From DASSSQ01 sp963839285 (lineage in GTDB: Bacteria > Actinomycetota > Thermoleophilia > Gaiellales > Gaiellaceae): DNA of 64,000 nt. Position numbers and translations under genes: made by a program. The stretch spans positions 109,868 through 173,867 of the forward strand of contig CAWIUN010000029.1 of the NCBI GenBank assembly GCA_963839285.1, read 5' to 3'. The notes under the pieces were generated by a model. The model saw only the letters and a list, made by a program, of their open reading frames with translations, did not search any database and was not told where the DNA came from. Shown in pieces: positions 37,521 through 46,632 of the stretch (within the stretch, counting starts at the first letter, position 1; each line of letters starts with the position of its first letter).

Positions 37521-40462
37521 ATGCTGAGAACGGCAATGGCCGTCGTTCGCCTGTGCGCTGGTGCTACCCGCCCAGGCGCTGGCGGCGGGCGGCCTGACGA
37601 TCAGCCAGGTCTACGGCGGTCGGCATCGGCGCCGTCTCCGACGACTTCGTCGAGGTCTTCAACCGCGGCATCGCGACGAGTTCGATCGAGCTCTCAACTG
37701 CGTACGCACGCGCCGCCGGGACCGGCAACTTCGGCCAGTCGACGGAGCTCCACTCGTTCCTGGCGCCGGGGCAGTACTACCGCGTGCAGATGGCCGCAGG
37801 GACGGGCGGCACGACGCCGCTGCCGCGCCGGCGCGACCGGCGGCGCGAACATGAGCGGCACGGCCGCAAGGTCGTCCTCGTCAACGGCACGACCGCGCTC
37901 GACCTGCAACGGCGGCTCGACTCCTGCTCGACCGCGCGCTCGCGCTCCTCGACCTGGTCGGCTACGGCACCGGCCCGACTTCTTCGAGGGCGCCGGCTCC
38001 GCGCCTGGCGGCTCCACGCAACAACGACCGCGGCGCTGCGTAAGCGGCGGCGCCTCGGCAACTGCCAGGACACCGACACAAACAGCGCCGACTTCACGCT
38101 GATCGCCGCAGCGCCCCGCAGCAACACCGCGTCGCCGCTCAACTCCTGCAGCGGCGCGGACGAGGCTCCGAGCGTCGTCTCGGTCACGCCCGCCGACGGC
38201 GCGGACACGGTCGCCGGCGCTAACGTCGCCGTCAGCTTCAGCGAGCCGGTGACCGTCTCCGGTCGACCTGGTGGCACGATCTCGGCATGACTCGCTCAGC
38301 GGGGCCGTCACACCGGCGCCGTCGGCGGCGGGCCGCACGGCGATCATCCCGGTGACGGACTTCAGCTCGGCGACGGCTGCACGTTCGTCGTCCACGCGAC
38401 GGCGTCTCCGACAAGCGACACGATCGACCCGCCGGACAATGCTCGCTTCCGACGTCACGAGCACGTTCACGGTCAGCGACCCGTGCACGGCTCCGTCGAC
38501 GCCGATCCCGGCGATCCAGGGCAGCGGCCCGCGCGCCTCGGTCACCAGGCCGTCACGACCTAGGGCGTCGTCGTCGGCGACTACGAGGGCCCGACGCCGA
38601 ATCTGCGCGGCTTCTACCGCGAGGACGCGACCGGCGACGGCGACCCGGCGACCTCCGACGGCATCTTCGTGTTCGAGGGGAACGCCGACACGGTTCTCGG
38701 TCGGTGACGTCGTCCGCGTGAGCGGCACCGTCTCCGAGTTCCAGGGCCAGACGCAGATCAGCGCCTCGCAGGTCGTCGCTCTGCGGCACCGGCGACGGTC
38801 GACGCCGGTCGACGTGATCCTGCCCGCCCTGTCCGCCGACTTCCTCGAGCGCTACGAGGGGATGCTCGTGCGGATGCCGCAGACCCTGTCCGTGACCGAG
38901 CACTTCCAGCTCGGCCGCTTCGGCCAGGTGACGATGTCGCAGGGCGGCCGGCTCTACGTGCCGACGACGCTCGTTCCGCCCGGGGCCGCGGCGAACGCGC
39001 TGCACGACGAGAACGCGCTCCGCTCGATCATCGTCGACGACGCGACCAACGGACCAGAACCCCGACCCGATCCTGTTCGGGCGCGGCGGCGATCCGCTCA
39101 GCGCCTCGAACACGCTCCGGGGCGGCGACACCGCCACGGGCATGGTCGGCGTCATCACCTACACGTGGGCCGGCAACTCGGCGAGCGGCAACGCCTACCG
39201 CCTCCGCCCCGTCGGGGCGCTCGGCGGCGGCGTGCCGGACTTCGTCGCCGCGAACCCGCGGCCGGCCGACCCGCCTGCCGTCGGCGGCAGCCTGAAGGTG
39301 GCGGGGATGAACCTGCTCAACTTCTTCAACACCTTCGGCGCGACCGCGTGCACGCGGCGGCGTCGGCGGCGAGGTGATGGAGTGCCGCGGGGCCGACGAC
39401 GCCGGCGAGTTCGCCCGGCAGTGGCCGAAGACGGTCGCCGCGATCGTCGGCACCGGTGCCGACGTGGTCGGCGTCGTCGAGGTCGAGAACGACGGCTACG
39501 GCCCCGTCAGCGCGCTCGCGTTCCTCGTCTCGAAGCTGAACGAGGCGACCGCGCCCGGCACGTACGCCTACGTCGACGTCGACGCGGCCACCGGACAGGT
39601 GAACGCGCTCGGCACCGACGCGATCAAGGTCGGCGTCCTCTACAAGCCGGCCGAGGGTGACGCCGGTCGGCGCGACGGCGGCGCTGAACAGCCCGGCGTT
39701 CGTCAACGGCGGCGACTCCGACCCGCGCAACCGGCCCGCGCTCGCGCAGGCGTTCCGCGAGAACGCGACCGGCGAGACGTTCGTCGTCAGCGTCAACCAC
39801 CTGAAGAGCAAGGGCAGCGCCTGCGACACGCCCGACTCGAACGACGGCCAGGCCAACTGCGCGGTCGTGCGCACGAACGCGGCCAACCTGCTCGCCTCGT
39901 GGCTCGCCTCCGACCCGACCGGCACCGGCGCCGCCGACCGGACGCTCGTCGTCGGCGACCTGAACTCGTACGCGAAGGAGGACCCGATCGCGGCCCTCGA
40001 GGGCGACGGGTTCACCAACCTGATCGCCTCGCGGATCGGCGCCGGACGCGTACTCGTACGTGTTCGACGGCGAGTGGGGCTACCTCGACTACGCGATCGG
40101 CAGCGCCGGGCTCGGCCTCCGACGTGACCGGCGTGGGCGAGTGGCACATCAACGCGGACGAGCCGTCGGTGCTCGACTACAACGACGACTTCAAGTCCGC
40201 GGGCCAGATCGCCTCGCTGTATGCCCCCGACAAGTACCGGATCTCGGATCACGACCCGGTGCTCGTCGGGCTCGACCTGAACCTCTGCACGCTGGTCGAG
40301 CAGTACGTCACCAAGAACAGGGGGATCGCCAACTCGCTCTGCGTGAAGCTGCGGGCGAAGGCCTACGGCGACTTCGCCTCCGAGGTGCGGGCCCAGAGCG
40401 GCAAGGCGCTGACCGCCGCCCAGGCGGACAACCTGCTCCGCCTGGTGGTCTCGCTCCACTAG
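37521..40462 (+). CDS. Secreted ExeM/NucH-like nuclease with lamin-tail domain (many frame shifts)
   Basis: ATG 37521 has GGAGG 5 nt upstream, then a signal peptide (frame break near 37553). A lamin-tail-like domain follows (LTISQVYGG ... FVEVFNRG), then a Big-like linker (VVSVTPADGADTVAGANVAV), a nuclease OB-type domain (GVVVGDYEG ... VSGTVSEFQGQTQISASQVV, LRSIIVDDATNG), and the endonuclease/exonuclease/phosphatase domain: KVAGMNLLNFFNTFG, VVGVVEVENDGYG, VSVNHLKSKGSACD, LVVGDLNSY, YRISDHDPVLVGL. At least ten single-base shifts, mostly insertions, break it, most densely before 38600. Known relatives degrade extracellular DNA, fitting its 5'-nucleotidase neighbour. Confidence 0.82.
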
Positions 40463-40479
40463 CCGCTAACCAATCCAGC

Positions 40480-40511
40480 GCCCCGCCCGTCGTAGTTCAG
40501 GCGGGCGGGGC
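40480..40511 (+). terminator. Terminator after the nuclease gene
   Basis: A 10-bp perfect stem (GCCCCGCCCG and its complement), 12-nt loop, followed by TTCC. It lies 17 nt after the stop and just before the rpsA promoter. Confidence 0.7.
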
Positions 40512-40520
40512 TTCCGTGGC

Positions 40521-40526
40521 TATACT
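40521..40526 (+). promoter_or_regulatory. -10 hexamer of rpsA
   Basis: TATACT, the best -10 match in the window. It ends 6 nt before an in-frame TTG (40533) and 12 nt before ATG 40539, so the mRNA has a leader of at most a few bases. Confidence 0.6.
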
Positions 40527-40538
40527 GCCGCCTTGCTG

Positions 40539-41978
40539 ATGGCGAACGACACCATGGACCGAAACCAACTGGAACCCGGCGTCTGGGTCGAAGGGCCCGA
40601 CGGGACGCTGATCCCCGACTACGAGTCGACCTTCCCCGAGATCAACGAGGGGCAGGTCGTGCACGGCACCGTCGTGCGCGTCGACAAGGACGAGGTCCTC
40701 GTCGACATCGGCTACAAGTCCGAGGGCGTCATCCCCGTCTCCGAGCTCTCGATCCGCCGCTCGGTCAACCCCGCCGACGAGGTCTCGCTCGGCGACGAGA
40801 TCGACGCGCTCGTCCTGACCAAGGAGGACGCGGAGGGTCGGCTGATCCTCTCGAAGAAGCGCGCCCGGTTCGAGATGGCCTGGCGCTCGATCGAGGCCGC
40901 GCACGAGGCCGGCGAGGCGGTCGAGGGCCGCGTGATCGAGGTCGTCAAGGGCGGCCTGATCCTCGACCTCGGCGTCCGCGGCTTCCTGCCGGCGTCCCTG
41001 GTCGACATCCGCCGCGTCCAGGACCTGGACGAGTTCATGGGCAAGGAGCTTCGCGCGAAGGTGATCGAGCTGAACCGCTCGCGCAACAACGTCGTCCTCT
41101 CGCGCCGCGCCGTCCTCGAGGAGGAGCGCAAGGAGATGCGCCAGGCGATCCTCGACCGGCTGCAGCCCGGCGACGTCGTCGAGGGCCAGATCTCGAACAT
41201 CGTCGACTTCGGCGCCTTCGTCGACCTCGACGGCATGGACGGCCTGATCCACATCTCGGAGCTGTCGTGGTCGCACGTCAACCACCCGTCCGAGGTGCTC
41301 GAGATCGGCCAGACCGTCGAGGTGAAGGTGCTCGACATCGACCGCGACCGCCAGCGGATCTCGCTCGGCCTCAAGCAGACGCAGTCCGATCCCTGGCAGC
41401 AGGTGCTCGACACCTACGCCGAGAACGACGTCGTCCAGGGCCGGGTCACGAAGGTCGTCACCTTCGGCGCCTTCGTCGAGATCCTGCCGGGCGTCGAGGG
41501 GCTCGTGCACATCTCCGAGCTGGCGCAGCACCACGTCGAGAACCCGCGCGAGGTCGTCTCGCAGGGCGACCAGGTCAACGTCAAGATCATCGAGGTCGAC
41601 GCCGACCGCCGCCGCCTCTCGCTCTCGCTGAAGCGGGTCGAGCCGGGCGAGGCGCCGGAGCCGCTGCCGGGCGAGGAGACGCCGCGGCCGCAGCTCGACC
41701 TCTCCGAGGACGTCTTCGCCGACGAGCCCGCCGGCGAGGCCGAGCTCGAGGAGCCCGCCGCGCGAGGCCGCGCTCGAGGAGCCGCCGCCGCGGAGGCCGA
41801 GACGGCAGAGCCCGACGCGGAGGCCGCGACCGCCGAGCCGGAGCCCGAGGTCGAGGAGCCCGAGGTCGAGCAGGGCGACGAGCCGGCCGCCGAGGCCGAG
41901 ACGGCCCAGCCCGAGGCGGAGGCCGAGCCCGACGAGCCGGCCGCCGTCGCCGACGAAGCCGAGCCCGAAGAGAAGTAG
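40539..41978 (+). CDS. rpsA: 30S ribosomal protein S1 (four S1 domains)
   Basis: 479 residues from ATG 40539; the in-frame TTG at 40533 is possible. Four S1 RNA-binding domains: GQVVHGTVVRVDKDEVLVDIG, GEAVEGRVIEVVKGGLILDLG, GDVVEGQISNIVDFGAFVDLD and NDVVQGRVTKVVTFGAFVEIL. This is the actinobacterial four-domain form. A ~110-residue Glu/Ala/Pro-rich acidic tail follows. In the tail, AARGRARGAAAA is basic; the alternative frame reads acidic there, so two compensating base errors may lie between 41755 and 41805. The coaE gene begins 2 bp after the stop. Confidence 0.94.
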   Translation: MANDTMDRNQLEPGVWVEGPDGTLIPDYESTFPEINEGQVVHGTVVRVDKDEVLVDIGYKSEGVIPVSELSIRRSVNPADEVSLGDEIDALVLTKEDAEGRLILSKKRARFEMAWRSIEAAHEAGEAVEGRVIEVVKGGLILDLGVRGFLPASLVDIRRVQDLDEFMGKELRAKVIELNRSRNNVVLSRRAVLEEERKEMRQAILDRLQPGDVVEGQISNIVDFGAFVDLDGMDGLIHISELSWSHVNHPSEVLEIGQTVEVKVLDIDRDRQRISLGLKQTQSDPWQQVLDTYAENDVVQGRVTKVVTFGAFVEILPGVEGLVHISELAQHHVENPREVVSQGDQVNVKIIEVDADRRRLSLSLKRVEPGEAPEPLPGEETPRPQLDLSEDVFADEPAGEAELEEPAARGRARGAAAAEAETAEPDAEAATAEPEPEVEEPEVEQGDEPAAEAETAQPEAEAEPDEPAAVADEAEPEEK

Positions 41979-41980
41979 CG

Positions 41981-42568
41981 TTGCCCCGGCCGCTCGCGGT
42001 CGCGATCACCGGGGGCATCGGGGCCGGCAAGAGCGAGGCGCTCGCCGCCTTCGCGCGGCACGGCGCGGCCGTCGTCTCGAGCGACGAGATCGTCCACCAT
42101 CTGCTCGCCGACGACGACGAGGTGCGCCGGGCGCTGGTCGAGCGCTTCGGCGAGGAGGTGCTCGGCGAGGACGGCCGTCCCGACCGGCAGCGGATCGGGC
42201 GGATCGTCTTCGGCGACCCCGAGGCGCTCGCCTGGCTCGAGGCGCTCCTGCACCCGCGCGTCTCGCAGGAGTACCTGACCTGGCGCGAGCGGCTGGGCGC
42301 GCTGCCTCGGCCCCCGCGCGTCTGCGTGACCGAGGTGCCGCTGCTCTACGAGGTCGGCGGCGAGGAGCGCTTCGACAAGGTCGTCGTCGTCACCGCGCCG
42401 GCCGAGGTGCGCGCGAAGCGGCGGCGGCCGCCGGCCGACGACCGCGACGCGCGCCTGCTGCCGGAGGAGGAGAAGCTCCGCCGCGCCGACTTCGTCTACG
42501 TCAACGACGGCTCGCTGCGGGAGCTCGACGCCTTCGCCGCCTCGGTGCTGGAGCAGCTCTCGGCGTGA
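41981..42568 (+). CDS. coaE: Dephospho-CoA kinase
   Basis: 195 residues from TTG 41981. P-loop GGIGAGKSEAL (residues ~10-20), then VVSSDEIVHHLL (substrate Asp), RIGRIVFGDPEALAWLEALLHPRV and VTEVPLLYEVG are the CoaE signatures. The lid/C-terminal part EEEKLRRADFVYVNDGSL is typical. It catalyses the last step of coenzyme A synthesis. An rpsA-coaE neighbourhood is common in actinobacteria. Its stop overlaps the transglycosylase start (GTGA). Confidence 0.93.
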   Translation: MPRPLAVAITGGIGAGKSEALAAFARHGAAVVSSDEIVHHLLADDDEVRRALVERFGEEVLGEDGRPDRQRIGRIVFGDPEALAWLEALLHPRVSQEYLTWRERLGALPRPPRVCVTEVPLLYEVGGEERFDKVVVVTAPAEVRAKRRRPPADDRDARLLPEEEKLRRADFVYVNDGSLRELDAFAASVLEQLSA

Positions 42569-43113
42569 GGCGCCTCGCCTGGGTCACGGTGCTGGTCGCC
42601 GTCCTCGCCGGCGCCTTCCTCTACGTCAACGAGTCCGCCCCGCCGTGGTACGAGCGGCTCCGCTACCCGCTCCGCTACCAGCAGATCGTCCGCGGCCACG
42701 CCGCCCACTACGGCCTCGACCCGGCCTTCCTCGCCGCGGTCATCTACACGGAGTCGAAGTTCGACGCCTCCGCACGCTCCGACTCGGGCGCGGTCGGGCT
42801 GATGCAGCTGACGCCCGAGACCGCGCGCGGGATCGCCCTCCGCACCGGCGGGCACGCGTTCACGGTCTCCGACCTCGACGACCCCGAGATCAACGTCCGC
42901 TACGGCGCCTGGTACCTGCAGCACCTGTTCGAGCGCTACCACGAGGAGCGGCTCGTGCTCGCGGCCTACAACGCGGGCCAGGGCAACGTCGACCGCTGGC
43001 TCGCCGCCGGCGGCGAGATCGGCTTCCCCGAGACGCGCGCCTACGTCGACCGGGTCGAGCGCGTGCAGCGGATCTACCGGGACGCCTACGCGGCCGAGCT
43101 CGGCTACCGCTGA
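42565..43113 (+). CDS. Lytic transglycosylase, Slt-type
   Basis: 182 residues with an N-terminal signal anchor (LAWVTVLVAVLAGAFLYV). The SLT domain has AAVIYTESKFDASARSDSGA (catalytic Glu near residue 61), VGLMQLTPETARGIA, NVRYGAWYLQHLFERY and LAAYNAGQGNVDRWL. It cleaves peptidoglycan glycan strands outside the membrane. GTG 42565 overlaps coaE. Confidence 0.93.
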   Translation: MRRLAWVTVLVAVLAGAFLYVNESAPPWYERLRYPLRYQQIVRGHAAHYGLDPAFLAAVIYTESKFDASARSDSGAVGLMQLTPETARGIALRTGGHAFTVSDLDDPEINVRYGAWYLQHLFERYHEERLVLAAYNAGQGNVDRWLAAGGEIGFPETRAYVDRVERVQRIYRDAYAAELGYR

Positions 43114-43568
43114 CGCGCGTACGAGACGACCTCGCCGCCGTCGCGCTCGAGCGCGAACCCCGCCCGCTCGAGCGCCCGGCGCGAGGGCAGGTTGTCCGCC
43201 TGCACGCCGGCGACGACGCGGCGGACGCCGGGCTGCCGCAGCAGCCAGCCGCTCAGGGCGACGACGAGCTCGCTCCCGAGCCCGCGGCCGCGGAACGGCG
43301 CCGCGAGCCCGTAGCCGATCTCGACGTCGCCCGCCCCGTCGACCGGGCCGTGCGTGCCGCAGTCGCCGACGACCACCCCGTCGAGGAGCACGATCCAGCC
43401 GCAGTCGCTCCCGTGCTCGAGCCCCAGCCGCACGCCGTCGAGCGTGTCGGCGTGCGGCCAGCCCTCGCCCGCCGGGACGACCGACGTGTCGCCCGCGAGG
43501 ATCGCGCGCCCGCGCTCGGCGCCCAGGGGCTCGAGCACGAGCCGCTCCGTCTCGATCCGCTCGAGCAC
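43104..43568 (-). CDS. GNAT acetyltransferase, RimJ/RimL type
   Basis: 154 residues from GTG 43568. It opens LERIETERLVLEPLGAERG, has DVEIGYGLAAPFRGRGLGSE as the acetyl-CoA loop, and NLPSRRALERAGFALERDG near the end. It overlaps the end of the convergent transglycosylase gene by 10 bp. Substrate unknown. Confidence 0.87.
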   Translation of the reverse strand: MLERIETERLVLEPLGAERGRAILAGDTSVVPAGEGWPHADTLDGVRLGLEHGSDCGWIVLLDGVVVGDCGTHGPVDGAGDVEIGYGLAAPFRGRGLGSELVVALSGWLLRQPGVRRVVAGVQADNLPSRRALERAGFALERDGGEVVSYARQR

Positions 43569-43585
43569 GCGCGGAAGGCTAGCGG

Positions 43586-43948
43586 CTAGGCGGACACGGC
43601 GAGCCGGTGGGGGCCGACCGAGATCGCCGCGCCGTCGCCGTTGCGGCAGAGGACGACGCCGCCGGCGTCGCGGCAGCTGAGCGAGCCGTGCCGCCAGCGG
43701 TGGAGCACCGGCGTCGAGGCGTCCCACCAGATCGGCTCGTCCACGGCGCGAGGCGCGCCGCCCGGCGCGAGCGCCAGGCCGGTGCGGACGCCGAGGCTGC
43801 GGCAGACGATCGTGCCGTGCTCGCCCCGGCAGGCCGCGGACGCGTCCTGGAGCCGGAACGCGGTTCGCCCGCCGCCGCCCGCCGCCGCGAACGCGAACGA
43901 GCACGCCGCGAGGGCGAGGGCGGCCGGCGGAAGGAGCAGGTGACGCAT
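43586..43948 (-). CDS. Small secreted Cys-containing protein, function unknown
   Basis: 120 residues from ATG 43948. Residues ~1-25 are a signal peptide (HLLLPPAALALAACSFAFA); the CSF in it could also be a lipobox-like site. The mature part contains ACRGEHGTIVCRSLG and SLSCRDAGGVVLCRNGDG, two related Cys-x(~10)-Cys loops suggesting a repeated disulfide-bonded unit. No family recognised. It lies directly upstream of the GNAT gene and reads the same way. Confidence 0.65.
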   Translation of the reverse strand: MRHLLLPPAALALAACSFAFAAAGGGGRTAFRLQDASAACRGEHGTIVCRSLGVRTGLALAPGGAPRAVDEPIWWDASTPVLHRWRHGSLSCRDAGGVVLCRNGDGAAISVGPHRLAVSA

Positions 43949-44013
43949 CGGCGACTGAACGTGCGAGGTGCCTGTCGAGGTGCGGCTCTGCGCGTCGCGG
44001 CTCGAGGCCGGGC

Positions 44014-44043
44014 TTGACAAGGCGCCCCCGGCCCGATCATGGT
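44014..44043 (+). promoter_or_regulatory. Probable promoter of the patatin gene
   Basis: A perfect TTGACA (44014-44019) with a weak -10 (CATGGT, 18-nt spacer), 31 bp before ATG 44074, which has AAAGGAG. Confidence 0.4.
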
Positions 44044-44073
44044 CGGGGCACGGCAACGACGAAAGGAGCCCGA

Positions 44074-45144
44074 ATGGCGTCCGAGGACGTTGCTGCGGCG
44101 AAGACATGCGACCTCGTCTGCGAAGGCGGGGGCGTCAAGGGGATCGGGCTCGCGGGCGCCTACGCGACGCTCGAGGAGCAGGGGTACGAGGTCGCGCACG
44201 TCGCGGGCACGTCGGCGGGCGCGATCACGGCGGCGCTGATCGCGGCGGGGTACACCGCGGCGGAGCTGAAGGAGATCGTGCTCTCGCTCGACTTCCGCCA
44301 GTTCGAGGACAAGGGCTGGGAGGACCGGATCCCGCTCGCGGGCGTCCCGCTCAGCCTGCTGCTCGACCAGGGCCTCTACGAGGGCAAGCGCTTCGAGTCC
44401 TGGATGGCCGGTCTGCTGACGGCGAAGGGGATCGAGCGGTTCGGGCAGCTGCGCACCGACTCCGAGGACCCCCGCTACGCCTACCGGCTGCAGGTGATCG
44501 TCTCCGACCTCGCCGCCCGCCGGCTGCTCGTGCTGCCGCGCGACGCCGGCGAGCTCGGGATCGAGCCGGACGAGCTCGAGGTGGCCCGGGCCGTGCGGAT
44601 GAGCATGTCGATCCCGATCTTCTTCGAGCCGGTCAGGCACGAGAACGAGCGCACGAACCACGAGCACGTGCTCGTCGACGGCGGCATGCTCTCGAACTTC
44701 CCGGTCTGGCTCTTCGACGTCGACGCCGACGAGGTGCCGAAGTGCCCGACCTTCGGGCTGCTGCTCGTCGAGCCGGAGCCGAAGGTGCCGATCTCCGCGC
44801 GGCTGCCGAAGCCGGAGCACGGCTCGCGCGGCGCCCGCGGGCTCGTCCAGCTGCTCTCCGGGATGGTGCACACGATGATGGAGGCGCACGACCGGATGTA
44901 CATCGAGAAGGCGCAGTTCGCGCGCACGATCGGGATCCCGACCCTCGGCGTCGGCACGACCGAGTTCGGGATCGCGCGCGAGCGGGCGCTCGCCCTCTAC
45001 GACTCCGGACGGGAGGCGGCCTCCTCGTTCCTCTCGAGCTGGGACTTCGACGCCTACGTGGCGGAGTACCGGACGGGCAAGGAGCACTCGCGCCGCGACG
45101 AGATCGCGGACGATCTGCGGCGATCGGCGCGGACGACCGCGTAG
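44074..45144 (+). CDS. Patatin-like phospholipase
   Basis: 356 residues. The oxyanion-hole motif is CEGGGVKGIGLAGAY (near residue 18), the nucleophile elbow is HVAGTSAGAITAAL (GTSAG near residue 44), and the catalytic Asp is in VLVDGGMLSNFPVWLF (near residue 201). These are all the dyad residues of patatin acyl-hydrolases. No signal peptide, so it acts in the cytoplasm or on the inner leaflet. The C-terminal ~100 residues contain GMVHTMMEAHDRMYIEKAQF, typical of bacterial patatins. A peptidoglycan amidase gene follows after 25 bp. Confidence 0.92.
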   Translation: MASEDVAAAKTCDLVCEGGGVKGIGLAGAYATLEEQGYEVAHVAGTSAGAITAALIAAGYTAAELKEIVLSLDFRQFEDKGWEDRIPLAGVPLSLLLDQGLYEGKRFESWMAGLLTAKGIERFGQLRTDSEDPRYAYRLQVIVSDLAARRLLVLPRDAGELGIEPDELEVARAVRMSMSIPIFFEPVRHENERTNHEHVLVDGGMLSNFPVWLFDVDADEVPKCPTFGLLLVEPEPKVPISARLPKPEHGSRGARGLVQLLSGMVHTMMEAHDRMYIEKAQFARTIGIPTLGVGTTEFGIARERALALYDSGREAASSFLSSWDFDAYVAEYRTGKEHSRRDEIADDLRRSARTTA

Positions 45145-45169
45145 TCGACGACGGAGGGAGAGACAGGCG

Positions 45170-45901
45170 ATGCTCCGCGAGCTGCACGTGGCGAGCCCGC
45201 TCCTGACCGGCCCGGACGTGCTCAAGGTCCAGGAGCGGCTGGCGGCGCTCGGCTGGAGCCCGGGCGTGCTCGACGGCGAGTACGGGCCGGCGACGGCCGC
45301 GGCCGTCCGCGCCTTCCAGGCGGCGGCGAAGCTCGAGGTCGACGGCGTCGTCGGCCCGAACACCCGCGCCGCGCTGCGGGCGGCGAAGGCGCCGACGCAC
45401 GACGCGACGGCGGCGCCGGCCGCGGGCTCGGCCGGCGCGAGGGCGCTCGCGGAGGCCCTCAGCCACCTGGGCGCGAAGGAGCGACCGTCCGGCTCGAACA
45501 AGACCTCGTTCGGCACCTGGTTCGGCGTCGACGCCGTCCCCTGGTGCAACATCTTCGTCAGCTACTGCTTCAAGGTCGGCGCCGAGACGGTGATCGCCGA
45601 CGGCTTCCGCGGCGCCGGCTGCTACCCGAGCGGCTGCACGTACGTGCCGACGACCGAGGCCTGGCTGCAGGCGACCGGCCAGTGGATCGGCCGCGGGCAG
45701 CCGAAGCCGGGCGACATCGCGATCTACAACTGGGACGGCGGCGTCCCCGACCACATCGGCATCGTCGAGGAGTACCTGGGCGGCGGCAAGTTCAACGCGA
45801 TCGAGGGCAACACCGCCGTCGGCAACGACTCGAACGGGGGCGAGGTGATGCGCCGCCTGCGCTACGTGAGCCAGGTCGACGGCTTCGGGCGGGTCGGCTG
45901 A
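45170..45901 (+). CDS. Peptidoglycan-binding and CHAP-type amidase/endopeptidase
   Basis: 243 residues. Residues ~14-68 are a PG_binding_1 domain (LKVQERLAALGWSPGVLDGE ... RAFQAAAKLEVDGVVGPNTR). Residues ~85-243 are a CHAP-like papain-fold domain with Cys in VPWCNIFVSYCFK, DIAIYNWDGGVPDHIGIVEE (catalytic His) and NAIEGNTAVGND. No signal peptide is seen, so export is not explained; such proteins are often phage or secreted cell-wall hydrolases. The start has GGAGGGAGAG upstream. It is probably co-transcribed with the patatin gene. Confidence 0.85.
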   Translation: MLRELHVASPLLTGPDVLKVQERLAALGWSPGVLDGEYGPATAAAVRAFQAAAKLEVDGVVGPNTRAALRAAKAPTHDATAAPAAGSAGARALAEALSHLGAKERPSGSNKTSFGTWFGVDAVPWCNIFVSYCFKVGAETVIADGFRGAGCYPSGCTYVPTTEAWLQATGQWIGRGQPKPGDIAIYNWDGGVPDHIGIVEEYLGGGKFNAIEGNTAVGNDSNGGEVMRRLRYVSQVDGFGRVG

Positions 45902-45905
45902 GCCG

Positions 45906-46250
45906 CTAGCGCAGCCAGGGGTCGAGGAACTGCGCGATCGCGCGGCTGCCGCGCGGGTCCTCGAGCCGTGCGCGCAGCACCTTCCCCTCGACGACGAGCA
46001 GGGCGGGGACGCTGCCGACGCGGAAGCGCTCGACCAGGTCGGGCCGCTCGTCGGCGTCGAGTCGCGTCACGCGGAAGGTGGCGTGGTTGTGGCGGCGCTG
46101 GAGCACCTGCGCCAGGTAGCCCTCGGCGCGGCGGCAGCGGCCGGAGGTCGTGGAGTGGACGAAGACGAGCAGCGGCTTCGCGGCGACGCGCTCGCCGGGC
46201 TGTTCGGGGGTGGTGACGGTGCTCGGCTGTTCGGGGGTGGTGACGGTGAT
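45906..46250 (-). CDS. Thioredoxin-fold protein with unusual ATC start and single Cys
   Basis: About 114 residues. The body reads PLLVFVHSTTSGRCRRAEGY, then RVTRLDADERPDLVERFRVG and SVPALLVVEGKV with the cis-Pro loop. The redox motif is SGRC, lacking the first Cys of CxxC. No ATG/GTG/TTG start fits the full fold: the frame upstream of residue ~49 has only ATC at 46250, placed 8 nt after a perfect AAGGAG. It may be a true ATC start or an ATG misread. The first 18 codons are a tandem duplication (TVTTPEQP twice). It follows the ANTAR gene by 2 bp. Confidence 0.6.
   Translation of the reverse strand: MTVTTPEQPSTVTTPEQPGERVAAKPLLVFVHSTTSGRCRRAEGYLAQVLQRRHNHATFRVTRLDADERPDLVERFRVGSVPALLVVEGKVLRARLEDPRGSRAIAQFLDPWLR
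46198..46248 (-). repeat. 27-bp tandem duplication at the start of the thioredoxin-like gene
   Basis: 24 bp (GGCTGTTCGGGGGTGGTGAC then GGTG) occur twice with a 27-bp period at 46198 and 46225. On the coding strand each copy encodes TVTTPEQP. Confidence 0.8.
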
Positions 46251-46252
46251 GG

Positions 46253-46555
46253 CTAGGTCTCCTTTCGGTCCTGCAGGCGGAGCTCGCGCAGGACGGGCTC
46301 GGGGGTCGACGACGACTCGATCACGGAGGCGGCGAGGTCGTGCAGGCGCATCTGCGCGCTGCGCGCGGACCGCCGCAGCAGCTGGAAGGCCTCGCCCGGC
46401 GTCAGCGCCAGGCGCTCGGCGAGCATCCCCTTCGCCTGCTCGATCGTCACGCGCGAGTCGAGCGCCCGCTGCAGCTGCGCCGCCTGCTCTCGCAGGCGGA
46501 CGACCTCGTCGGCGAGGTCGTGGACGCTGGTGCGCTCTGTCGCGGGTGCGGACAC
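46253..46555 (-). CDS. ANTAR-domain protein
   Basis: 100 residues. A short N-terminal coiled coil (LADEVVRLREQAAQLQRAL) leads into an ANTAR domain: VTIEQAKGMLAERLALTPGE, then AFQLLRRSARSAQMRLHDLA. ANTAR proteins bind paired hairpins in nascent RNA and stop early termination; here there is no GAF or receiver domain, so input must come from a partner. GTG 46555 lies 6 nt after TATTCA on the minus strand, so it can be transcribed separately from the kinase genes upstream. Confidence 0.9.
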   Translation of the reverse strand: MSAPATERTSVHDLADEVVRLREQAAQLQRALDSRVTIEQAKGMLAERLALTPGEAFQLLRRSARSAQMRLHDLAASVIESSSTPEPVLRELRLQDRKET

Positions 46556-46561
46556 CCAGCC

Positions 46562-46567
46562 TGAATA
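46562..46567 (-). promoter_or_regulatory. -10 hexamer of the ANTAR gene (leaderless)
   Basis: TATTCA on the minus strand ends 6 nt before GTG 46555, giving a leaderless transcript within the signalling cluster. Confidence 0.4.
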
Positions 46568-46632
46568 CCCGCCGTTTCGCTAGCTCAGCGCGGGTCCCGT
46601 GTCCGTTCTGCCCCGGTTCTGTGAGCGGCTGC

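Noticed and set aside
44074..45144. CBASS-type defence effector role for the patatin
   Set aside because: No cyclic-nucleotide synthase or other defence gene lies nearby.
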